Under the pieces are notes generated by a model. It saw only the letters and a program-made list of their open reading frames with translations. It did no database searches and was not told the origin of the DNA. The position numbers and the translations under genes were made by a program. DNA of 64,000 nt from Psococerastis gibbosa (lineage: Eukaryota > Arthropoda > Insecta > Psocodea > Psocidae), in assembly GCA_963971405.1 (NCBI GenBank), contig OZ020487.1:43063039-43127038 (forward strand), read 5' to 3'. This document shows, piece by piece, positions 38,801 to 51,065 of the stretch (positions within the stretch are counted from its first letter, which is position 1; each line of letters opens with the position of its first letter).

Positions 38801-41800
38801 GTACTATTCCCGACCACGATAGGATGGCACTTGGAACACTTGGTTAATTCGAATATTAATTATAAATGTTCCAAGTGCCATCCTATCTCAGTCGGGTAGT
38901 ATATACATGTACCCTGTCATGAAGTGCGGCATTATTGTCCAATCAGAGTGTTAGTTATAGGTCGGCCAATTAGACAACTGATGGGTAGGCTTCCACTGAA
39001 GCGTACTCGTAACAGCGATTTAGAGACATTTCGAACGGGGGGGGGGGGGGGGTGGCTTTAGGCTCAGGGGGTCATGAAATGAAGAAAATCTCCGTCAAAC
39101 AATGGTCGCCGTCTCAAGAGGTAGATCTTAAAAGTAGATAGATGGATCTCCCTAAAACGCTACGTACCTGTTTGCCGTTGAGGTTAACAAAATGCTCGGA
39201 CACGCAACGATCAACTGCGTCATCTTCTTCAAAGGAAAGGAATCCGAAACCTGAAAATAAAATTACCAGAATGTAATCAGACATAAATCATGGTAAATGC
39301 TTTCTTCTTCTTCAGAGGTAACAATCTCAACGTTTGGTTGGCAGCAACTAAATAAATATCAAACTATCTCGGAGGAGTGGGTTTGGAACAGGAGGCGGGG
39401 CTGAATGTTGGAAGTACTATTACTATTTACAATTAAGTAAAAGTTAATCGCGTACAAACAATAAAATGAATGTATCCGATTAACCACTTCAATCGCCTCA
39501 CTAAGTAACCTAATAGGTACGACACGTCTCCGATCGCAAAGTGTGTAGAGACTCGCACAAGTACAAGCACTTTACCGCCTTGCCATCGAAGTCGCTAAGT
39601 GGAGAGACAGGAAGGAGTGAAGGTTCACATATTACACCCGGGTAACTTCACTAACTTGAGCGTGACAAGTCATTTTTGAACTTAGTGCTGGGGATTTATG
39701 CTTCTATTTTTATTGATTGTTCAATTATACATATACTTACTTACTTACTTTATATTGATGTTGATGTTTATGATCTTACCTCTAGATTTCTTCTTCTCCT
39801 GGTCGTACATAATGACCACCTCCATGACCTTGCCGTACCGCATAAAAAAGGTTCACATATCACACCCGGGTAACTCCACTTACTTGATCTCATTACACTG
39901 ATGTTGATGTTTATGATCTTACCTCTAGATTTCTTCTTCTCCTGATCGTACATAATGACTACCTCCATGACCTTGCCGTACCGCATAAAGAAGGTTCGAA
40001 GATCTGTCTCAGTCACATTGGATGGCAGGCCCCCCAGAAAAACTTTGGGATAACCGTTGTTGCGTTTGGGCCTCGACAGAGTCCGCGGGTTACACGGCTT
40101 CGGATCGATCTGCAAACAAATAAACCGTCCATAAAGGCCATTCCATAGATTTTAATAATAATACTAGATAGCGAACTCCCCTGTATATTTTGAAGCCAGC
40201 CGCCATTGCTATAAGTGGATAGAAAACGTTGTTTACATTCATTTACACCTTGAGTTCATTCATATGAGATTTCCTAACATTTTCTGTGAAAATTACTTTC
40301 AAAAGTTCAATCTTTCAGTTTATTTTCAGTGAATTTTGATCAATAGTTACATAAAAGAAAATATTAACTGAAATTAAATCAAGATAAAATTTATTTCGTC
40401 GAGAAGTACCCATTTAAGGACAGGTACTTTGCGTTCTTTCCGTTCTTTCTATCCACTTATAGCAATGGCGGATGGCTTCACAACACTCCCTACAGAGAGC
40501 ATGGGAGTTCGCTATCTAGTATTATTATTAAAATCTATGGGCCATTCACAATGTTAGTGTTAAATAGTTATCACTAGTGTGTTGAGTTCGAGTTAAGTTA
40601 ACACTCTCGTGGAAACTGAAAACCAAGCTGACCAGCGTGTTAGTTAAATGCAATTCGGCGTTGGGATAAGCCTTCGAAGATCGATAGTTTAATGGAATGG
40701 CACCCGCAGCCATATTTGTACATTACGATTCACTGTGAACCTGCAACTCCGCAAGTATTTTACCACAGCAATTTTGGTCAGATAAAAAATTCAAACTTTC
40801 ACTAATAGATGTCTACTTCACCGACTGATTTACAACTATTATATTAAATCAGTTTAATGCACCTAATCGTTGTTTTCAGAAGTAATAACATTTCGATGAG
40901 ATTATGTAAACCATGACTTTTTTTTATTAATTTTTCAACTGACGACTTTAATAACTTTGCGGCTGTAGAACGATATATCAATTAATTTTGGCAAAAATCT
41001 ACGCTCAATGATTCATGTTTTTTTTGTCACCCCCTTCATGGTTCAACATCATTTTTGAGGGGGAAATTAGATATTTTTCACTTATGGCTTATGAATTGAA
41101 ATGTCATCGAGAGGGAGTTATGTTTAATATGGGTTAGAATAAGAGACCCCTGGATGGTTTAAGACTCGGTAGTACTTACATACTCGTAAGACAAACATTT
41201 TTTTAATGCCCACTTTTTGTATATCCCTCAGCCTCAAATATGCAATAGACTAATTAAAAGTAAAATATAAAATAAGCTAGACACGAAAGCTTACAGTTAA
41301 ACAATAATAACACAGACGTTTAGTAGGGATAAATAGAAATGGCCCACCATTGGACTATAACATCATTTTCATGAAAGAAAGAAAATTGTCTTTATTTTCC
41401 ATATGGGCGAATTTTGGGCCTTTCGGCCACTCTTACAATTAACCATGTTAATCCAAGTACACCAGTTGCTAAGTCACAATGCACCGTTATATGCCCTCTG
41501 CTTACGTACAACAAACAAGGTACAGGGGTCTTCACAGTGTTATTGAGTTATACTTAGTTAAGTGTGTTATATCAAGCTAAGTTAACACACGTGAAACTCG
41601 ATAACCAAGCTAACCAGCGTGCTATCCTAAACGTACTTCTGAGTTATATGGGAGCGAAAGCTGGACACCTACAACAAGCGACCTGAGTAAAATAAACGCG
41701 ACTCAGATGAAGCGCCTAAGACGGATTGCTGGTCGAACAAGGTGGGATCGAGTCCGAAATGACCGCATCAGGCAAGACCTGCAAGTGGATTCCATAGAGA

Positions 41801-44800
41801 GAGGAATGGAGAACAAGCAGCTGCAATGATTCAAGCAAGTCCAAAGGATGGACGAAAACAGGAATACCCGGAGGTTGGCGGAAGCAAGGCCATAAGGAAG
41901 AAGACCAAGACCCACCCCATCGGCAGACCGACGACAACCCTCGAGGAAAGAGGGAAAACAATGGCCGAGCTTAAGGCGTTAGCTTCCGGCCGCGGGCGAG
42001 TTCATACAAACAATTTTATGAATGTATCCGATTGACCTCTTCAGTCGCCTCTATAGGTTAGTACCCGTGTTGAGTTACGAAACGTCTCCGATCGCATGGC
42101 ATGTAAAGACTAGCACTAATGCAAGCAAGTTACCACCTGGCCATCGTAGTCGATAAAAGGGGGAAGAACACTTCGATGGTAAGGTGGTAGCGTGCTTTTA
42201 TTTGTGCGATTCCCTAAACGCCAACACGGGTACTAACCTACAGAGGCGATTGAAGAGTGAAGAGGTCAATCGGATACATTCATTAAATTGTTTGCATGCG
42301 ATTAATCTTGTTACAAAGAAATAAAAAAATAAGTGAGTTGTTGTGTGTAGGGCCCTCCGCGCCGCACGGCCTACTGGAATAAGTGCCACATGTCACACAG
42401 CCTTCTGACATTGGCTTTCTTGACCTCAGCTACAATGCTAGGCATATTTTACAATGTTCAATAGTAAGGTAAGTAAAGTTAGGACATACCGTTCTGCCAT
42501 CGAGCATGTGTGGTCCACTATTGAGGACGGAGCTTACGTTGTTGGCATCGGAAAATGTGACGAAACCGAAGCCGCGCGACCGACCGGACTCGTTGTTCTT
42601 CATCACAACACAGTCTACCACTTCGCCATACCGCGCGAAGTACCTCATAAGCGCGTCTGCGGAATCACAAGAGTAAACATCAATCTTGGTACTGTTATTA
42701 TTATGACCAATCAAAATGGAAAGAACATATTAATTTACTATGTAACTGTCTGAAATCTTGTACCTATGCCCTCTCTACACTCACAAAAACCTTAAGCGAA
42801 AAATTTTTAATTAGCGTTTAAATAAAGCTCTTAGTGAGTCAATTATTCGTTATTCTTCTATCTTCTCTAGACGGAGTGGCGAGTATTCAAAGAAGTCAGT
42901 TAGAAATTATATACAAAAAAAGCAGTCCCACAAGATCTCAATTTATTTAAAAAGTTAAAGTGTGTGACTGTTTATGACATATAACTTGATAACAACGAAC
43001 TACTACAGTAATGAATACAAAAATCATACTCAAAATTTAAGAAATGCGCTAAGAGAGGGTGTCCAATACAAAAGATTTATAGAACCAATGTATTATAACA
43101 AATATGGACAAGCCAAACTATCCCTTCGGTGTTTAACGAATTACCCGACGAACTACTCATAATACAAGGTATTGGCTCAGTTAAAAAATTAATAACAAAC
43201 TGGTTTTACAGTAACTAACGTACAATGTCGTTCTTTGCTTACTGCAAATGAACAAATAGTCTTGTCATAGTAAGTTTCTTTTCAGGTCTTTTAGTAAAGG
43301 AAAACTTTGGGTTTATATTTAACATTTGAGAACTTTAAAATAAAACCGAATTATGTTTTAATGTAAAATATACTTGAAAATCTTTTCTTTTTCTGTCTGA
43401 GGTGACATCTTGTATTCAAAACCTTCAGGGGGTTATTGGTACTGAAATATTGTATGTCTTGTAGTTTCTGTTGAATATATATGCCCTTGGTCCGTGGATT
43501 AAAGGATTTTGGATTGGATTTCATACATAATAATTTAAATGTCATTACTGATCCAGAAACTGACTTTATAAAGGAAGATGTGTAAGGCAATGTTTCGGCA
43601 TGTTTTGACCGGCAAGCAGGACATTTACTCGTGTACTGCAGGAGCCGGACGCCGGAGTGGGCATCATAAATGATGCCGACGATTTATCTTGATTTATTTT
43701 ATACTGGATAATGTAACGTAACTTACCGGCTGGGGGAAAAAAATACTGTTATTGATGGGCTTTGAATGGACTACATTAATTAATGTAGTAAACACATTGA
43801 TTAAAATTCTTACTATACAGGGTGCGGCAGCATAATTTCCTTATTTGTAATGCGCGCCATTGGGTCAGTTGATGTGGTGGCGGAATGCTTGTGGTCTTGT
43901 TCGAGAGATGGCACTTTTAAAGTTTTTTTGAAGCACAGTTCAGTCACCATCATGCGTTGGAGCAGTGAGCAGCGTGCATTTGCCGTGGAGGATTATTTTT
44001 CGAGCGGTTTTTCAGTGATTGCAAGCCAGAACGCCTTTCGGGATTACTTTAATTTAGCCCCGTTACCGAAAATCAATTGTCTTATGGGTTACTACGTTCA
44101 GACAAACTGCCAGTGTGACAAAACGAAGAACTGGAGTCCCTCGGCCCATTAGATCACGTGAGAACATTGAGGCAGTCAGGCTGTTTTGAGGGAACAGTTC
44201 CCAGAACGCCTCATCCCAATCAGGGGCGATTTGTCACCATGTGATTTTTTCTGTGGGGTTTTTTGAAATCCCGTGTTTATGGGAGCCGTCCAAAGACCCA
44301 AAAAGATTTATAGAACAATATCCAGGATGAAATTGCTAAGATAACGCCTGCTATGCTTGAAAAAGTCATGAAGAACACCAAGAGTCGGTATATTCAATGC
44401 ATCGACAATAGGGGACGTCATCTAAATGATTTGATCATCAAAACTATGTTAAAAAAAGTATGTACTTACATTATAAAAAGCAATTAAAAAGTTTCTGGTT
44501 CATACAATGGGTTTTTCAATTTAAAAAAAAGGAAATTATGCTGCCGCACCCTGTATTTCAAAATTCTACCTGTAAATTTTAATATCTAATCGTATTTCCT
44601 TCAAATATAAAACAATGCAACCATTCTCTTGCATTCCAATAATTTATTAATTTGAATTTCTCGCGCATATTTTAACACTGTCACGTGACACCTTACTAAT
44701 GCGGTATTAAAAAATAAGCCCCGGTGTTACGTTAATACCAAATCGCCATAATAGGGCTGCAGGCCAGTAAAATACCATTAATACAATACTATGGGGTTCA

Positions 44801-47800
44801 CGAAGAGGAATGCTTTATAAACAAGGTCGAAATTACAAGTGCTAAATTTTATACGAATTCTGAATTTTAAACAAATTTACATTGGTTGCTAACAAACTTT
44901 AACTGCCATCACTAAGTTGTTTACTCACCTTGGGTCGTCTCCCAGCTAAGACCTCCCACGAACAGTTTTCTGTAACAAAAAGAAAAACGCAAGGTCAGGA
45001 ATAGTCCATTTTTGTGTATCAACGTTCGTTGTTATACCTAGGGTTGCAATTTACAAAACATAAAGGGAGCCAATGAGTCGATCTAGTGTACATTTTTCTA
45101 AAAAAAAAAAAAAAAAAAAAAAAGTATTTTATCGTCATTTTATCTAGTCTTGAAGTTAGTAAATTTTGAGGAACTTTCTATCATAGTAGCTAGCATCTGA
45201 TTTTTAAAATTATTTCGTTCAAACCTCCAGAAAAAAAAGGATGTTGCACACTCGAGCGAAAAACTGGACAAGGACTTTGACCAGCAAGTTTTACATTCGG
45301 ACATGTAGAGACCATTAGACATAACCGAAATTAGGGGATTTAGAAGAAAAAAAGAAAAAAAACTGGCCTAAAGGGTTAAGCATTTACCATATTGCAGTAT
45401 TAATATGATGTGTATGTAACAATATGGTCTATTGTTTTATGGTGCTGCTGCTACCACCCATTTACAACTAATTACTTCACGAAAAATCCGTTGAATAAGT
45501 AAGAAACCAGATTTAACACATACAGCCCTTCTTTTTAAATCATTGAAGTTATTTATTGCCTCTTCACTCTCTACATAAGTGGTTTTACTTTATAAATCAC
45601 TGGAAACGCTGCGCTCGAGCTTGTCAGTCTTCCAAGCTATAAAAGAACTACGTCTAGAAGGAGCTTTTGGTACCAAGCAAATGCTTTTAATATAACCTGG
45701 CTAGAGTGAACTGTTTGTGTGTAAGGACCTTAAGGCCGCAAAAATATTCAATGTTAACCCTAATTTCTATAATATATATAATTTCTATGTTTCGGAACCC
45801 AACAACACAATTGACAGCTGCAAATGCCCATCTGACCCGCCTGGCTATAGCGAACTATTTGTGTGTAAGGACCTTAAGGCCGCAAAAATATGCAATGTTA
45901 ACCCAAATTTCTATAATATATATAATTTCTATGTTTCGGAACCCAACAACACAATTGACAGCTGCAAATGCCCATCTGACCCGCCTGGCTATAGCGAACT
46001 GTTTGTGTGTAAGGACCTTAAGGCCGCAAAAATATTCAATGTTAACCCTAATTTCCATGTTTCGGAATTCAACAACACCATCTGATAAATTGTATCCACA
46101 ATAGTAAATTAGGCCGTCTAGGTTGTTGATAGCAGACTATTCACTATTTAAATGGTTTGCATTTAAATAACATGAATACGACCCAGGGCGGACTCTACAA
46201 TACGACCGATGAAGTACAACATTCTGTTCAACATATGAAGGATTCTTCACCCATCAAAGTTAGTAATAAAAAAAATTACGTAATTTAATAATGAATTAAT
46301 GGGTAAATAAAATTCTCCAAACCATACAGGTGCAGGGGGCGGACCCCATGGACCACCCCCCTGGGCACGGCCATGCCTGGATGGTATGTTTTTTCTAACG
46401 GTGGTAAGTATCAAGCAAGGCTTTAGTGGAGTATATTGTAAGCTAAATTTCAAAGTTTTTCACCAAAGATCTACAAAAAGTACCGCCTCATAATATGAGG
46501 CCATTAATATTATGACCTCAACATACAAATTTCATGACATCTTGAGCCAAAAAATTTCACCAACAACAGAGATCATTTATAAGAAGCATAAACAACTTGC
46601 TTCGTCTATCCTCCTATGACTCAAGCTCTAGATTTGCTGGTGGAATAGCTCGCCTAATATAAACACGTTTTTCATTTCATTTCAAAAAGACTTGTCTTGT
46701 ATTAAGAGTTTACAGCCTACAGCCCGTAGGAAATTGGCAGCCCGAAATTTAATTCTTTTTATTTTCTATTTAATTAACTAAGCAAGTTATTAAAGATTTG
46801 GCCCATATAAGATGTAGAAGACTACTTCGGACTCCCCAAGGAAGTCAAGTAACTTATGTAGAGTATCGAATGTACTTATAGTCACGGTGACTGTACTAGG
46901 TAATTGTAATGCGGCCGTTTCTCATCCTTATGCCGCTGACTCTTCATTGAGTACCTTCGCCTTCGGGGCAAAATTCCCAATCCCAAGACAAAAGAGTGCC
47001 CTAGTAATGGTTGCTTATTTAGTGGCAGCAACTATTCGCCCCGTCACATAGTCATCCTCTTGCTACTGTGGCCATTTCTAAATCTAGCAGGGCTGCCACA
47101 TTCCGTGGTTTACCTCAGAATTCAGTGGGAAATAATTCTATTCCGAGAAATTTCCGGGATCAACCATTTTTTAGGTGGATTTTAGAGAAACACTTATGTA
47201 ATCATTTATTTGTATGCCAATTTATGGAATCATGTTAATTTGTGATGGTTGTAGCCAAAGCTGATGGGTATTTTTTTATCGGCTGCAATTTAAAGTTACA
47301 AATAAAATAACCAGATAATGTTAGGAACCAGGGCCATGGACATAGACAGCATGTGTTAAAAAAATCGTATAATATAAAGGGGACCAACATTATTAAAAAT
47401 CCGGGGAATTCCGAGGAGTTATTTAAAAAATTCTGAGGAATACGGCTGAAGTCGTTTGGCAGCCCTGATTTCTAGTCAAGCCTGCACCACCAGACTGGCC
47501 ACCACACCCTCCGATTATGCCGCTACGTGGCAGGGGACTGCTTACTCGATATATCTGAAGCTAGCCTTTTCCGCTATCCATCACCTACAGTAGCCTGCAG
47601 CTCAGTCCTTAATCTCAGTGCCAGTTATTACAATAATAAAAAAACGCTAAACTGGCATGGCCTACTTTACAATTAAATAGGCACCTTGTAGGGCCTAATA
47701 AATAAATATCGACTTTTTTTGTTCTATTACTAAGCCAACTTAGCGGAGTTAGAGCTATAAGCCCTCACTTACACCCAACTAGGAAAGCCCGGGACCCCCT

Positions 47801-50800
47801 GCTTTACATGCCCTCCGAAGCATGGCCAGAAAATATAGCAAGTGTGGGACTCGAACCAACAACCTTTCGGGTGAAAGTTGGAGTCCGTTCCACTACTCTA
47901 CATGTCCTAATCACTTCATCAAGGTTTTATCCACGGAAATACTTCGGTAGCGTAACTGCAGCAAGGGCTCGTATCAACCCAATATACCTATACCGTGTAC
48001 CTAACAACAAAATCGACAGTGATTTCAACGAGAAATTGATAAAAACAACGAGCTTCAATTTTGTCAGCTCCACTCCTGGAGTCCTGGGTGGGTGGGTGGT
48101 AAGATACTTTTAATAAGGGCAATTAACGAAAGTAAAAATAATTGCCATCAAAATCTACACACAGTTTATTGTGGGTTTTTATCAATGCAAACTAAGTCCA
48201 ACAGGATAGTTCGGTTCCATTCTTTATTTTTATTTTTTTTATTTTTTTAAAGACTCAATTTTTATGAAAAATTACTAAAAATAATTTTTCTTCGGAACCG
48301 TTCTATTGATGCTTTCTAACTTCAGGTTTGTTATAGATGATAAACAGGGTAACAAAACCGAATAGGTAGCTATCCTAAACAAAAATTTTGGTTTTGAATA
48401 TTAAAAAAATTATGGATTATTCATGCCCCAATACAAAGCATACCCTGCCATTATTACTGTGTTGTATTATATTGGTCTGCCTGTTCTAGACTGTGCAATC
48501 GTCCCGTTGATCAATTCAGTGCTTTGGGATAGGGAAAGTCGAGGCAACCGAAATTTAGGGCAACTGTTTACCATGGAACTACTTATATTATCTGTCTCGG
48601 TACCAATACTAATTCATAAATAGGAAAGCTTGAACGGGTTTACTCATACCGCTTTTCGCAATGTATTGTAGATTATAATTTCAACAAAAAAATTATAATA
48701 TTAATGACAAACCCTTGTATGGGAGTTAAGGTCCAACCGAAAAATCGAGACAACTTAAAGTCCAAATCTGTTTCAACGTCCCGAAACGCCGTTTCCCATA
48801 AAAAGTCACCGTTCAGCTCAAACATGTCCATTTGACTCAAATAGGCGCGCATTACTGATATCTAAAAGTTCCAAGAGGATGCTGTCGAATGCTGGTTGTC
48901 TTCTCGACGATGGAGTGGAGGGGGCCTTGTCGGCTACTCCATCGCCAGGCAAGAAGCTTATTGGAGCCTCAAACCCATGAATTTCAAATAAGCCAAATAC
49001 AGCATATATTGACACGTGTTTAGGGTAACCAGAGGTAAAAATATGTAAATTTTCTCAGACAATGTCAATCGATAAGGTCAAACTATTTATTTATTCAATA
49101 GAAAAAAAAATCAGGCGCAGGGACCAAGTCTGTCCACTACATAATTTTATTGGAACGTTGCGCTGTTGGATACAGTTGACTTGGTCTCAACGCAGTCCAG
49201 TGGTAAAGAACGGGTCTATGAAGGTCCGGAAGCTAGAGGTTCGAGGCTAGACATGAAAGTAAAATATTTTGTGCCCACCCACCTAAGTCCGTGACCAGGG
49301 GATGAAAAAATGAGGTTACCTGCTGGAAAGTTTCCGGGAGTTTTGAAAATTGGTGATTTCAACTTTGTCACCTATGTAATGCCCCGATGGGTTTTAGGGC
49401 AGGTTTTGACAAAGAGTTCTCCAAGAAGACTTAATAAACAGTCAGAGGATTCGAACTAATTGTACTTTAATGACGGTTCCACAACGCTTTTATACATAAA
49501 ACTCAATGTTATTAGCCAGAGGCTGGCACATAGACAAATCATTAGGTGACAATATAGGCTATAGTAGGCTATAATGTATTATACAAGTATTACACCTAGT
49601 GTCTGCCGCTTGCGCCGCCATCTTGGAAAAATGGCGTCTAAACCGTTTTTTTTTTTTTTGACAATATCTCCTTTCTGACTCATTTTACGATAAAAATGCC
49701 TATTTAACAAAGTAAACTAGAGAAACTTTCCTATAATTTATGTATTTACCTTTTTTTTGCAAAATCCATAGTTTTAGGGTACGCGCGCCGCAAAGTCTAC
49801 TTCAATCGTTCTGGCGAAAAACTTATCACCATGAGGTAGAGGAAGTGGCGCATTTTTTATATATACAGTGGCGGAGAAAAACATAAGGACACCAAATGTT
49901 TTCTTGTAATTTTCATATTTGCCCTATATAATGAGATCTGATTGGCATGGTAGTTGGAGAGTTGATTGCCCTCTAAGAGCTGCATAGCTCGATACTATTT
50001 TGGTTCTGGATTAATTCACCTCTTTGCAGATTTGAATTTTTTTTGGAAAATGCAAGGGTAAAAAAAACGTAAGGACGCGAGGATTTATGTTGATATTTTT
50101 AACAAAAAACAGTGATTTTTAGTTCTTTATCCTTAATTTGAATAAGTAGGAGTCTGTTGTTGCTGAATGAAGAAAAATGTCTAAAGGGAAAAATTGCAAG
50201 GCTGATGAGAAGAAGGTGACCCATAAACTTCGGGAACCAGGGCATTCTAGAAGAAAAATAGCGGAGATGATTGGAAGGTCAAGAACCATGGTCAAACAGG
50301 CTCTCAAAGCTCCCCGTCCTATGAAAAGAACCGGCCCGAGTTTACTCGAACATGCTTTCCAATTAATCGATTAGTAGAGAGAGAAAATGATTAATTTCAT
50401 GCTAAATAACTTTCTTATGGTTAAATTTCGGATATCACGGGGGGGGGGGGGGGTCCACCTGAAGGTGACGTAAATTCTAGATAGGTCAGACCAACACATT
50501 ACCACACAGCAATAATGGCAGGGCACGCAATGCATTTGAGCGTGAATTTGCTTTCATTTTTTCAAAAAAAAAAAAAAAAAATTTTGCACAGACCCAAATA
50601 GTTTTTTGGGAAAGCAAACTGTCCGGTTTCGTTACTCAATTTAACACCTAAAATATGCCTGAAGTTAGAAATCATCGATAGAAAGGTTTCGCAGAAAAAT
50701 GATTTTTTAGTCATTTTTCATGAAAATTGAGTTATTTTTATTTTTTTACCCCCAGAAGCAAACTATCAAGGGGCAAGCGACCACCCGCATTTTATCAACA

Positions 50801-50922
50801 TTAATAACGACTACAATATGTGTGTATTTTAAAGAAATCGTTGGAGCCATTTTTGAGAAATAATTTTTTTAAACGTTTTTTTGGAGTTTTTTGAGAATAA
50901 ACTCCCCTAAATTGAGTTATCC

Positions 50923-50955
<33 letters not shown>

Positions 50956-51033
50956 GTCCCGAGGTATGATTTTTGTGAACCTACATGCCAAATTTCATTC
51001 AAATCCACCGAGTAGTTTGCCCGGAAATCGATG

Positions 51034-51065
<32 letters not shown>

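Noticed and set aside
43850-44152. A 100-codon frame as a host gene
   Set aside because: It lies between mariner terminal repeats and its second half is transposase HTH; it is not a host gene.
45855-46058. Minus-strand frame across the 144-bp repeat
   Set aside because: It is open only because the repeat period is a multiple of three; the plus-strand frame looks more protein-like.
51036-51064. (CAGA)n runs considered as simple microsatellites or a CRISPR-like array
   Set aside because: They occur at the same place in every copy of one transposon family and lack spacer structure.
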